The notes beneath the pieces are model-generated. The model was not told the origin of the DNA. It did no database searches and saw only the letters and a program-made list of their open reading frames with translations. From NCBI GenBank assembly GCA_027013765.1, contig JALWGG010000120.1:1-12461 (forward strand): a stretch of DNA of 12,461 nt. Reading direction: 5' to 3'. The DNA is from Acidilobaceae archaeon (GTDB taxonomy: Archaea; Thermoproteota; Thermoprotei_A; Sulfolobales; Acidilobaceae). Shown here piece by piece: positions 6,146-12,461 of this stretch. Within the stretch, counting starts at the first letter, position 1; the number at the start of each line of letters is the position of its first letter. A program made the translations under genes and the position numbers.

Positions 6146-6976
6146 ATGGCGGTATGCAGCGTCTGCAAGAAGAGGCCAGCAGTATATTATAGGAGGTTCA
6201 GCGGGGATAGGCTATGCATGCCCTGCCTCAGGAAACAGCTACTGAAGGCGATTAAGAAGAGTCTAGGGGCTCCTGGACTATTAAAGCCTAGACAAGTTGT
6301 CGGCGTGCTAATATCACCCATAGCCCCCCTACACTCGATAGCCCTTGCAGACCTCGTCTATAGGGTAGAAAAGAGCTATGGTTCAACCATTAAGATACTA
6401 CACATGGACAACGTGGAGTTAAGCGATGATACACAACGCCTAGTCAGCAGGCTAGGGGAAGTAATCCGCGTAGAGGCGCCACGGGTCAAGGAGGCGGGAC
6501 TGGTAGAGTGTATGAGGCTCGATAGGGGGCTAGCTGGGGCCGCCGCAAGGATGCACGGTGTAAACGCCGTGATCCTCCCCTACACAAGGAGCCACCTAGC
6601 AATGGCAGGGCTTGAGGCCCTACTCGGGGAGTGGTGGTACTGGAGCGAGGCATTGGATAGGTGGAGCGGGCTTGTGCCAATGATAGCAGGCCTGTCTAGC
6701 ATTGAGGCCGAGGCTGCATCAGCCTACAGCTTCCTCATTGGCGCTGACGCCGTCCCCCGGTGCAGAGTTAACCTTGCAGCTGGCAGGCTATTCAAGAGGG
6801 TTGCCAGTAACAGGCCGGAGCTAGTGTATAGCTCCTCAAAGACCATAGACCTGCTGGCCGGGGCCGCCGGGAGGCGTGGAACTATTTGCCGCATATGCGG
6901 GGGCTACAGCTCCACGCCGGTATGCAGTGTGTGCTCCAGGTATGGTTTGGATAGATTAGTTGGCCGATCAGGGTAG
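6146..6976 (+). CDS. Ncs6/TtuA-like zinc-ribbon protein with degenerate PP-loop
   Basis: 276 aa from ATG 6146 (AGGA 6 nt upstream); a longer open frame starting at 5930 would be antisense to the thermosome gene and cross its promoter, so it is rejected. N-terminal four-Cys zinc motif C4-x2-C7...C24-x2-C27 in CSVCKKRPAVYYRRFSGDRL, as at the start of archaeal Ncs6/TtuA tRNA 2-thiolation enzymes. A C-terminal zinc ribbon has C248, C251, C260, C263. Overall length and order (ribbon, Rossmann-like core, ribbon) fit that family. However, where the ATP-binding SGGKDS loop is expected (57-64) the sequence is SPIAPLHS; the central catalytic CxxC and the GHNLDD-type motif are also not recognisable. It is therefore probably an inactive or repurposed homologue, perhaps a partner subunit comparable to eukaryotic Ncs2. 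Family placement is inference from motif layout. The 3' end overlaps the regulator gene by 9 nt. Confidence 0.65.
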   Translation: MAVCSVCKKRPAVYYRRFSGDRLCMPCLRKQLLKAIKKSLGAPGLLKPRQVVGVLISPIAPLHSIALADLVYRVEKSYGSTIKILHMDNVELSDDTQRLVSRLGEVIRVEAPRVKEAGLVECMRLDRGLAGAAARMHGVNAVILPYTRSHLAMAGLEALLGEWWYWSEALDRWSGLVPMIAGLSSIEAEAASAYSFLIGADAVPRCRVNLAAGRLFKRVASNRPELVYSSSKTIDLLAGAAGRRGTICRICGGYSSTPVCSVCSRYGLDRLVGRSG

Positions 6977-7345
6977 AGGTATGTACCTGGCCCTACACCC
7001 AGCCTTCTCAACCTCCTTGTGGAGCAAACTGATCCTGTCCGCATCCCCATGCAGTATTATAGCCTCTATACACTTAGCCTCAGCGTGCGTATGAAACCTT
7101 GCCCTCGTTATATCCCTGTACTCCTCCATGAGCTCGGCAATCCTAGACTCAGCCCCGTCCTGACAGGCAAGAACCATTATACCGCTACATGTATGGGGCA
7201 CCATCAGGTGGCTGTAGTCCTCTAGGAAGGACCTCACTGCACGCTCCACTATGCTACTCCTATCAACCCCCAGCCTTGCACTCAATATATCCAGGCCCTC
7301 GGCCAGGTCCTGGGGCAGGCTTATCCCAAACCTCCTCCTAGCCAC
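6968..7345 (-). CDS. NikR-like ribbon-helix-helix metal-responsive regulator
   Basis: 125 aa. N-terminal DNA-binding RHH module (RRRFGISLPQDLAEGLDIL, then a helix to about 44), followed by an ACT-like NikR C-domain with H85-x-H87...C92 and the typical continuation IEAIILHGDADRI. E. coli NikR binds nickel through His76, His87, His89 and Cys95. Here the His76 position appears to be Glu74, and the loop between second His and Cys is one residue shorter, so metal choice may differ. GTG at 7345 is preferred because the RHH then starts as in NikR and overlaps the permease stop by 8 nt. TTG at 7375 would add ten unlikely residues. Last gene of the ABC metal operon, hence probably its metal-sensing repressor and perhaps autoregulated. 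Confidence 0.82.
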   Translation of the reverse strand: MARRRFGISLPQDLAEGLDILSARLGVDRSSIVERAVRSFLEDYSHLMVPHTCSGIMVLACQDGAESRIAELMEEYRDITRARFHTHAEAKCIEAIILHGDADRISLLHKEVEKAGCRARYIPLP

Positions 7346-8198
7346 CCCTCCACACCCCACTCCTATACAATGCAACCCCGTATCCAGCCATCATAAGAAG
7401 GCCCGTTGCCGCTGCAGGTGGTATGGATAGGGTTGTGCTAGCCATTAGCCCGGCGAGGCTGAATCCTGCCCCGATCACGCCTCCAGTAAGCACCATCACC
7501 CTGGACCCCCTTACAAATGGTAGTATCAGGGCCCCGGGTATCAATAATAGAACGTGTTCTAGTATGAATCCAACTACGGTTATGAGACCTACCGTGGAGA
7601 CGGCTATAATACTGTACAGTACTAGGTCATACAGCCATACGCGCGACCCGCTTATCAATGCATCGTCCCTATCCACACCAATATATGCCGCCTTCCTTGC
7701 TATTAGGAGTGAGGCTAGGAAGATTATCACGCCTATAACTAGGACTGCCAACGCTTCAATACTAGATGCTAGGAGTGGGTCTCCAAGTATCACACCCGAC
7801 AACTGTAGCCCCATCCTGGAAGCAATGTATAACCCGATTATGCTGAGGCTAGCCGTAAATCCTGCTAGCAGGGCCGCTGCCACATCCGGGTCCATACCCT
7901 TATAGGCCGCGTATCCAGCGCTGTAGATCATTAGGAATCCTATAAGCATTGATGCAATATTGTGGTCAACCCCGAGTAGCCCCCCGGCAACGACTCCCAG
8001 GGAGGCCGCTGCTAGTGCTGCATGGGGGGCCGCACCAGCTATGAATAATAGCCTGCGCGAGTGGAGTAGCGGGCTTAAGGCCCCATAGGCTAGTCCTGCA
8101 CCAAGCATTGTTGCAGTCCACTCCCATGGGTAGGCGCTTGTACCCGTTATTATTGCTGAGAGGATTACCGTGAACGCTATTATTGCCTGGATCCTCAT
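7338..8198 (-). CDS. ABC-3 family metal-ion transporter permease (ZnuB/TroC-like)
   Basis: 286 aa of mostly hydrophobic sequence, about eight membrane helices, beginning MRIQAIIAFTVILSAIITG. Hallmarks of the ABC-3 zinc/manganese permeases are the early loop with SPLLHSRRLLF and the late VVGFILEHVLLLIPGALILP segment (family usually reads GxLLVxALLVIPAA). It forms the membrane pore for a divalent metal taken from the binding protein at 9085. Start ATG 8198 overlaps the ATPase stop in an ATGA, indicating translational coupling. The regulator start overlaps its own stop. Zinc versus manganese or iron cannot be told from the sequence. Confidence 0.88.
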   Translation of the reverse strand: MRIQAIIAFTVILSAIITGTSAYPWEWTATMLGAGLAYGALSPLLHSRRLLFIAGAAPHAALAAASLGVVAGGLLGVDHNIASMLIGFLMIYSAGYAAYKGMDPDVAAALLAGFTASLSIIGLYIASRMGLQLSGVILGDPLLASSIEALAVLVIGVIIFLASLLIARKAAYIGVDRDDALISGSRVWLYDLVLYSIIAVSTVGLITVVGFILEHVLLLIPGALILPFVRGSRVMVLTGGVIGAGFSLAGLMASTTLSIPPAAATGLLMMAGYGVALYRSGVWRGG

Positions 8199-8938
8199 CC
8201 GTGTGCACCCCCCTCCCCGGCTAGAACTATGCCCTCTACAACTGATCCACCATACACCCTGGCGAGGACCTCCCTCCTCATCACCTCCCTAGGCGGCCCT
8301 ACAGCGATTACCTCCCTATTCACTATTATTATAGCCTTGGTGCTTGACAATAGCAGGTTCGGGTCATGGCTAGTGGTTACTACTAGCTTATCCTTGGAGA
8401 TCCTTGATATGAGCTGGGCTATTTCAAGCCTCCCCGATGGGTCTATATTGGCTAGCGGCTCATCCATCACCAGTATTGGGGGGTTAGGTGCTAGTGCACG
8501 GGCTATGTAGACCCTCTGAAGTATCCCTCCGCTGAGCTCCCATAGCCTATAATCATAATATTCCCTGCCGACGCCCACGCTATTAAGCGCCTTCACGGCA
8601 TGGGTCCTGGGCCTCCTAACCCCCCTCATCTCTAGGCTAGCCTCTATGAATTCTATCACCGTCATTGGACTCAGTTGGGGGGCTCCCGGGTTCTGTGGGA
8701 CATAGCCTATGAACCTGCCAGCCCTTCCAGGGGAGCCAGTCACTTCTACACCATCCACTAGTACACGCCCCTTGACTGGCTTCACGAGTCCTAGGATCAC
8801 CTTTAGCATTGTAGTCTTTCCGGCCCCGTTGGGGCCTATGACCTGGTATAGCCCAGGTCCTGTCAGTGTGAGGGACACGTTACGTAGTGCTGTGTAGCCG
8901 TTGTAGTCTACTGTCACGTTGTCTAGCACCAGCTTCAT
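8195..8938 (-). CDS. Metal ABC transporter ATP-binding protein (ZnuC/TroB-like)
   Basis: 247 aa, full-length ABC ATPase. Walker A GPNGAGKTT (35-43), Q-loop Gln82, signature LSGGILQRV (135-143), Walker B ILVMDEP (155-161), D-loop ANID, switch His191 in TTSHD. It powers import through the permease encoded directly downstream. ATG 8938 has GAGGT 9 nt upstream. First gene of the ATPase-permease-regulator operon, divergent from the binding-protein gene across a 146-nt regulatory region. Metal specificity is inferred only from neighbours. Confidence 0.93.
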   Translation of the reverse strand: MKLVLDNVTVDYNGYTALRNVSLTLTGPGLYQVIGPNGAGKTTMLKVILGLVKPVKGRVLVDGVEVTGSPGRAGRFIGYVPQNPGAPQLSPMTVIEFIEASLEMRGVRRPRTHAVKALNSVGVGREYYDYRLWELSGGILQRVYIARALAPNPPILVMDEPLANIDPSGRLEIAQLISRISKDKLVVTTSHDPNLLLSSTKAIIIVNREVIAVGPPREVMRREVLARVYGGSVVEGIVLAGEGGAHG

Positions 8939-8973
8939 ATCTCGGCTACCTCATGCACGTTTCCACGGATTAC

Positions 8974-8982
8974 TATATTATA
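8974..8982 (-). promoter_or_regulatory. TATA-like element for the ABC ATPase operon
   Basis: Minus strand TATAATATA, 36 nt before the ATG at 8938. The predicted start near 8952 would leave a short leader containing GAGGT. The inverted repeat at 8989-9013 begins 7 nt upstream of it, well placed for repression. Confidence 0.5.
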
Positions 8983-8988
8983 CTATGC

Positions 8989-9013
8989 ACGGTTATAAGG
9001 TATATGGAACCGT
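8989..9013. promoter_or_regulatory. Inverted repeat ACGGTT-N13-AACCGT, candidate metal-regulator operator
   Basis: Perfect 6-bp arms (8989-8994 and 9008-9013) lie in the divergent ABC/binding-protein promoter region. Further half sites follow: AACC at 9035-9038 and the palindrome GGTTCAACC at 9041-9049. NikR regulators bind widely spaced inverted repeats, so this is the natural candidate site for the RHH protein of this operon. A second nearby pair is TATGCAC (8984-8990) and GTGCATA (9027-9033). Binding is inference. Confidence 0.45.
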
Positions 9014-9030
9014 TAATCCTAGTTATGTGC

Positions 9031-9036
9031 ATATAA
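9031..9036 (+). promoter_or_regulatory. TATA-like element for the metal-binding protein gene
   Basis: ATATAA, about 50 nt before GTG 9085; the start site would fall near 9059 with a roughly 26-nt leader. TTATAAGG at 8993-9000, inside the inverted repeat, is an alternative with a longer leader. Confidence 0.4.
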
Positions 9037-9074
9037 CCTCGGTTCAACCTCTAAGCTATAATATGGGTAGTATG

Positions 9075-9078
9075 GGTG
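9075..9078 (+). promoter_or_regulatory. GGTG ribosome site favouring GTG 9085 over GTG 9076
   Basis: GGTG sits 6 nt before GTG 9085 and overlaps the other candidate start, GTG 9076, which lacks a comparable upstream site. GGTG is a recurrent binding core in this window. Confidence 0.5.
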
Positions 9079-9084
9079 TGCACA

Positions 9085-9972
9085 GTGCGTGGTAGGGGCT
9101 TAGCAGTTGTCGGGCTATTAATGCTCCTAGTCTTTGTATTCATCTATAGGTATGGTATTGTTGAGTATACAGCAAACACTGCCGGCAGTGGAGGCGGGCT
9201 CCTCATAGTCACCACGTTTCCCAGCCTAGACGAGGACCTTTCCCTTCTTTCGTGTACAGGAGATCGGGTTGTTAGCATATATCCTCCAGGCACGGACCCT
9301 CACGAGCTCCAGCTAGGCCCCAAGGAGGCCAGGATGGTTATGGACGCCGATCTAATCGTTACCGGAGGCCATACCCCGGTTGACTTGAAGGCGGAGGAGC
9401 TTGCTCGGGGGATCGTGATTAACTTGATAGAACTTGATGGTGTTAAGCTAGTCAACATTCCCGGAGGCCCGGTAAATAGCCATTATCCAATATATGACCC
9501 CGATAATTACATGGTCCTGATGAGGAGTGTTGTAGGTGAGTTGTCACGGTTAAGGCCGGAGTGCTCTAGTGAGTATAGGTCGAAGCTCTCCCAGCTTGCC
9601 GATATGGTTAGGGGTGTTGACAGGTTCCGTGGGGCCTTGAATGGCTCGATTGGCGTGGTTGATCTCCCATCCTCGCAATATCCCGCTGTGTGGCTTGGTG
9701 TTGATGTGGAGCTTGTGCTGGTCTATGGACATGAGCATGGAGGCTCTATCGAGCCTGGGATGGTAGAGGCTGTTGACAGGATTCTCTCAAGGGGCGGTAT
9801 CGCGTTTGTGACTGTAGACGATTCCGGCAACCCCGTATCCAAGGCTGGGGAGTGGCTTATGGATAGGGCTAGGACGCATAATGCTACTGTGATCCTTGTT
9901 AAAGCACCCTACACTAGGGGGACTGTGATTGAAAAGCTAGAATACATTGCTGGACAGGTAGGCATCAGTTAA
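9085..9972 (+). CDS. ZnuA/TroA-like metal-binding solute-binding protein, membrane anchored
   Basis: 295 aa. A single hydrophobic helix at about 6-22 with no lipobox Cys should anchor it outside the membrane. Family hallmarks: IVTTFPSL at 41-48, then YPPGTDPHEL with His73 (first metal ligand), ADLIVTGG, and SHYPIYDPDNY with His133 (second ligand). It should hand a divalent metal to the divergent ATPase-permease pair. The third canonical His (usually HDAF...) and the late Asp (usually DPLG) are not recognisable: the matching regions read SSQYPAVWLG and KAPYTRG. A GHEHGG motif (His216, His218) occurs instead just before EPG. GTG 9085 preferred for its GGTG site; GTG 9076 adds three residues. 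Confidence 0.85.
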   Translation: MRGRGLAVVGLLMLLVFVFIYRYGIVEYTANTAGSGGGLLIVTTFPSLDEDLSLLSCTGDRVVSIYPPGTDPHELQLGPKEARMVMDADLIVTGGHTPVDLKAEELARGIVINLIELDGVKLVNIPGGPVNSHYPIYDPDNYMVLMRSVVGELSRLRPECSSEYRSKLSQLADMVRGVDRFRGALNGSIGVVDLPSSQYPAVWLGVDVELVLVYGHEHGGSIEPGMVEAVDRILSRGGIAFVTVDDSGNPVSKAGEWLMDRARTHNATVILVKAPYTRGTVIEKLEYIAGQVGIS

Positions 9973-9985
9973 GGCTGAAGTCCTC

Positions 9986-10013
9986 ATCCCAGCTGGTCAG
10001 TTCCGCCTGGGAT
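9986..10013. terminator. Hairpin between convergent genes, probable transcription stop
   Basis: Perfect 7-bp arms ATCCCAG (9986-9992) and CTGGGAT (10007-10013) with a 14-nt loop, in the 50-nt gap between the binding-protein and nitroreductase stops. A TTTT run follows at 10021-10024 on the plus strand. Position fits a terminator, mainly for the plus-strand gene. Confidence 0.45.
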
Positions 10014-10022
10014 CATCACATT

Positions 10023-10760
10023 TTACATCCTATACCCCCTCTCCCGTATACACTCTATAAGGCTCCTTCCAACCCTATCTAGGTAGCCTCCGGGGCTTGT
10101 GACTGCATTAAATAGCCTCTGAGCCCTTGCCCCGTAGACGCTTGCAACACCCTCCCCCCTTCTATCCGGGGGCTCTCCATAGCCGTTCACTCCGACAACC
10201 GATTCCCTGGGCTGCCTTGGCCTGATTGGCGGGTCCTCCCCAGGGACCCCGACGACTATGCCCACGACTGGCACCACGAGGCTTGGGAGGCCTAGTATAT
10301 CTGCTACCTTGCATGAGCTACCGTATACAGCTATGTATGCAACCCCGTATCCCAGGCTCTCTGCCGCAAGCCCAGCCCATCCAGCCATTATCCCGGCATC
10401 TATTAGGGCTGGCATGAAGTGCCCGGGCCCAGGCTCGCTTGGGTTTATGCCCGTGGCTCGTGTTGCCTCGATTATCTTTGCATAGTCTATACTGAAGACT
10501 AGAAATGCTGGTGCATTCTTAACGTGCTCCTGTCCTCCAACTGCTTCCCCGATCAATTCTAGTAGCCTCTTGTCGGTGACAACCTGTATGCTGACTGGCA
10601 TGAGGTTCCAGGCTGTGGGAGCCCTTATCGCCGCCTCTATGATCTTCTCCAGGTCCTCATCCTTTACAGGCCCCCTATACTTCCTTATACTCCTATGCCT
10701 CCTGGCAACGTCTATAACGCATCCCTTCAAGTCGTGCCACCGCCCCTCTTGATCCTGCAT
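10023..10760 (-). CDS. Nitroreductase-family flavoprotein
   Basis: 245 aa. FMN-dependent NAD(P)H oxidoreductase fold: RRHRSIRKYRG (20-30) is the classic N-terminal FMN phosphate-binding motif, APTAWNLMPVSIQVV (47-61) the second flavin-contacting block, and VVGIVVGVPGEDPP (165-178) the conserved late segment. The tail beyond about 190 is longer than in minimal members and is unassigned. Substrate unknown: members reduce nitro compounds, quinones or flavins. ATG 10760 lies 11 nt after prs, without a clear ribosome site. TTG 10730 (residue 11), with GGTGG about 7 nt upstream, is a serious alternative start that keeps all motifs. Probably cotranscribed with prs, though no pathway link is evident. 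Confidence 0.88.
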   Translation of the reverse strand: MQDQEGRWHDLKGCVIDVARRHRSIRKYRGPVKDEDLEKIIEAAIRAPTAWNLMPVSIQVVTDKRLLELIGEAVGGQEHVKNAPAFLVFSIDYAKIIEATRATGINPSEPGPGHFMPALIDAGIMAGWAGLAAESLGYGVAYIAVYGSSCKVADILGLPSLVVPVVGIVVGVPGEDPPIRPRQPRESVVGVNGYGEPPDRRGEGVASVYGARAQRLFNAVTSPGGYLDRVGRSLIECIRERGYRM

Positions 10761-10771
10761 GGAATATAGTA

Positions 10772-11671
10772 TTATAACTTGAATCCACGGGATACCTCCC
10801 CGGCTATCAGGCTAGACACGTCTATGTATGATACCCTGGGATCGTCTACCCTGGGCAGCGTGTATGCAGCATAGATCCTCTCGACCCCGGATGATGCTAT
10901 CCTCTCGATACTGCCTGGGATCCCTAGTAGGTGTGCGACCATGACATTAACCCTCTTTGCCCCCATTGATAGTAGGCTCTTTGCAGCTTTTGCTATGGTC
11001 CCTCCAGTGCTTATTATATCGTCTACAATGAGGACCTCCCTGCCATCTACATCTATATTCTTGGGTTCTATGACTACCTCGCCCGTGACCCTATCCCTAT
11101 GCTTAACCAGGTAGTCATACTCGGCGTCAATACTCCTGGCAAGCCCTTCAGCCCTTGGGATGGCACCCTGGTCCGGGGCTAGCACTAGTAGGTCTCCGCC
11201 TAGCCCTATACTCCTGGCCATGAACGTATATGGCCTTACATTGACTGCCTTGCCCGGATAATAGCGTAGGCTGTGCTCCTTGTGGATCTCTACTGTGGCG
11301 AATCCCGTGCTCCCCGAGGCGTATAGTAGCTTGAGGACCACCGCTATGGATACGGGCTCCCCGGGCAGGAACCTTGTATCCTGCCTGGAATATGCCGTGT
11401 ATGGAGCTACCGCGATAACCCTCGACGCACCCAGCCCCCTTGCAGCGTCTACAAGCATAGCCAGCTCCATAACGCTCCTATCCTGGGGACTGGCCATTGT
11501 ATGGACCACTATAACATCCTCTCCCCCAAGGTCCTCGGGTATCCTCACATAAGACTCTCCGTCGGGGAACCTCTTCGACTCAACGGTTACCATCCTGGAG
11601 CCCATAGCCTCAGCGATACCCCTTGCAATATCGCTGCTAGCCTTGCTAGGCCCTGCTACAACTACCGTCAC
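10772..11671 (-). CDS. prs: Ribose-phosphate pyrophosphokinase (PRPP synthase)
   Basis: Makes 5-phosphoribosyl diphosphate from ribose 5-phosphate and ATP, feeding nucleotide, histidine and tryptophan synthesis. 299 aa, similar to other archaeal enzymes. Motifs: KRFPDGESYVRI (33-44); APYTAYSRQDTRF (89-101), the ATP-binding flexible loop; VEIHKEHS (127-134) with a metal-binding His; LAPDQGAIPRA (164-174); and the PRPP loop VDDIISTGGT (216-225). GTG 11671 is the only good start, since the protein begins TVVVAGPSK right at the fold. A TATA-like box lies about 40 nt upstream. First gene of a likely two-gene unit with the nitroreductase. Confidence 0.95.
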   Translation of the reverse strand: MTVVVAGPSKASSDIARGIAEAMGSRMVTVESKRFPDGESYVRIPEDLGGEDVIVVHTMASPQDRSVMELAMLVDAARGLGASRVIAVAPYTAYSRQDTRFLPGEPVSIAVVLKLLYASGSTGFATVEIHKEHSLRYYPGKAVNVRPYTFMARSIGLGGDLLVLAPDQGAIPRAEGLARSIDAEYDYLVKHRDRVTGEVVIEPKNIDVDGREVLIVDDIISTGGTIAKAAKSLLSMGAKRVNVMVAHLLGIPGSIERIASSGVERIYAAYTLPRVDDPRVSYIDVSSLIAGEVSRGFKL

Positions 11672-11709
11672 AGCCCGCCGCCCCCGTGATAGTGTTCTAT
11701 ATGTCCAGG

Positions 11710-11717
11710 TAATTAAG
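11710..11717 (-). promoter_or_regulatory. TATA-like element for prs
   Basis: Minus strand CTTAATTA preceded by CAC. The predicted start near 11688 gives a leader of about 17 nt to GTG 11671. Confidence 0.45.
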
Positions 11718-11744
11718 GTGCCTGTAAAGAGCCCGCTAGAGCCC

Positions 11745-11759
11745 AGCTGGCATCCAGCT
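11745..11759. terminator. Short hairpin after the aldehyde oxidoreductase gene
   Basis: AGCTGG-CAT-CCAGCT, 6-bp stem with a 3-nt loop, 10 nt beyond the oxidoreductase stop. A GAGCCC-GCTA-GAGCCC direct repeat and a short T-containing stretch (minus strand CTCTTTAC) follow. Possible terminator, weak evidence. Confidence 0.3.
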
Positions 11760-11768
11760 ACTCTACAT

Positions 11769-12461
11769 TCATGCTAGTAGCCTCGCGTAGCTCCCGGGCA
11801 GTAGGTCTTCGAGTCCCAGGGATTGTATGGTCTCCCTCAATGGTACCCCTTCCCGGCTCCAGCCCCTTGCAGCGTAGTACTCCGTGATCCCCCTCTTGAG
11901 GAGGTCCTCATCTACAACCTCGCCCCTGCTAGGCCCGTCCGGTATTGGGTCCCTTAGTAGCCTCTGTGGTAGCCAGTCGTCGCCTGGTTTTAGGCCCATT
12001 GCGATGTTTATTATGCGTTCTAGGTTAACCGTTCTTTCACCCATCATTAAGAGGTCCTCGGGGGCTAGTTTCCAGCCGGTTAGGGCGTTTACTAGTGGGG
12101 CAGTGTTTTCCGGGGTTAGCGTGTATCTGCTGAACTTGCATATGCCCATGTCGTCGAAGTATGCCATGAGGTCCTCCATCTGCTTTACCATGGCCCCCTT
12201 ACCATCATAGCTCCTCCTATCAACGCCGCTGAACCTCCAGAGGCTCCCGGTTAGCTCTACTGCATACATCCCGCTTGTTAGGTGGTCGCCGCCCCTGCTT
12301 GAGACAGCGTATCCTATGGCCATCCCCTTTAGGCCCCTAGCATCATATGCTGGAAGCTCTAGGCCCTTGCTGTGGATCGCATACTCCCCTCCCCCTCCAA
12401 CCTTCTCAACCGCCCTGTTTACCCCGTCGGCCAGCAGCCCTCCGAGGCCCCTCCTATATGC
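11769..12461 (-). CDS. Aldehyde:ferredoxin oxidoreductase family (C-terminal part)
   Basis: Tungsten-pterin enzyme that oxidises aldehydes to acids with ferredoxin as acceptor. The frame is open to the window edge, so 230 C-terminal residues of about 600 are visible; the Met at 12323 is internal. Family signatures: GGLLADGVNRAVEKVG, HSKGLELPAYDARGLKGM, SSRGGDHL, and MGICKF whose Cys (visible residue 108) matches the last Cys ligand of the [4Fe-4S] cluster. NLERIINIAMGL, then DDWLPQRLL, PDGPSRGEVV and EYYAARGW close the family pattern. Other cluster Cys residues and the tungstopterin domain lie outside. Which subtype (AOR, FOR, GAPOR or other) cannot be told from this part. Confidence 0.93.
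   Translation of the reverse strand, partial: AYRRGLGGLLADGVNRAVEKVGGGGEYAIHSKGLELPAYDARGLKGMAIGYAVSSRGGDHLTSGMYAVELTGSLWRFSGVDRRSYDGKGAMVKQMEDLMAYFDDMGICKFSRYTLTPENTAPLVNALTGWKLAPEDLLMMGERTVNLERIINIAMGLKPGDDWLPQRLLRDPIPDGPSRGEVVDEDLLKRGITEYYAARGWSREGVPLRETIQSLGLEDLLPGSYARLLA

Noticed and set aside
7423..7905. 160-codon open frame opposite the ABC permease
   Set aside because: Antisense shadow of a clear membrane permease; no motif or ribosome site support.
11769..12323. A short complete gene starting at ATG 12323
   Set aside because: The frame is open to the window end and upstream residues match the aldehyde:ferredoxin oxidoreductase family, so the ATG is internal to a truncated gene.

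Overview
The window looks like a chromosomal segment of a hyperthermophilic crenarchaeon, most likely Desulfurococcales-like. Evidence is a group II chaperonin (thermosome), archaeal RNA polymerase subunit Rpo6 (RpoK), an archaeal-type signal peptidase, a tungsten aldehyde:ferredoxin oxidoreductase, heavy use of AGG, ATA and CTA codons, frequent GTG/TTG starts, TATA/BRE-like promoters and GGTG/GGAGG ribosome binding sites. No species is claimed. I saw no rRNA, tRNA, CRISPR or insertion sequence; coding density is very high.

Layout. 2-337 (+): C-terminal part of a signal peptidase I. 315-3750 (-): probable operon rpoK -> site-2-type M50 protease -> type IA topoisomerase, tightly packed or overlapping. 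3806-4228 (-): half-size EamA/DMT membrane protein with a perfect 12-bp palindrome near its predicted transcription start. 4368-6023 (-): thermosome subunit with a strong BRE/TATA promoter and a striking 105-bp tract of aberrant synonymous codons. 6146-6976 (+), divergent from the thermosome: a two-zinc-ribbon protein related in outline to the Ncs6/TtuA tRNA-thiolation family, but with the PP-loop and other catalytic motifs missing.

6968-9972 is a metal-uptake island. Three genes run leftwards (ABC ATPase -> ABC-3 permease -> NikR-like ribbon-helix-helix regulator), with a 4-nt ATGA overlap and then an overlapping GTG start. A ZnuA/TroA-like solute-binding protein runs divergently. The shared intergenic region carries an inverted repeat (ACGGTT-N13-AACCGT) and further GGTT/AACC half sites. 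Both the regulator and the binding protein depart from the canonical metal ligands of their families, so this may be a metal-uptake and sensing unit of unusual specificity.

10023-11671 (-): ribose-phosphate pyrophosphokinase followed 11 nt later by a nitroreductase-family protein. 11769-12461 (-): the C-terminal 230 residues of an aldehyde:ferredoxin oxidoreductase that runs off the window.

The items most worth a second look are the degenerate Ncs6-like protein, the NikR-like/ABC metal island with altered ligands, and the codon-usage tract in the thermosome gene. No stretch over 300 bases lacks a gene; the longest gaps (about 97-146 bases) hold promoters, a possible operator and terminator-like elements.
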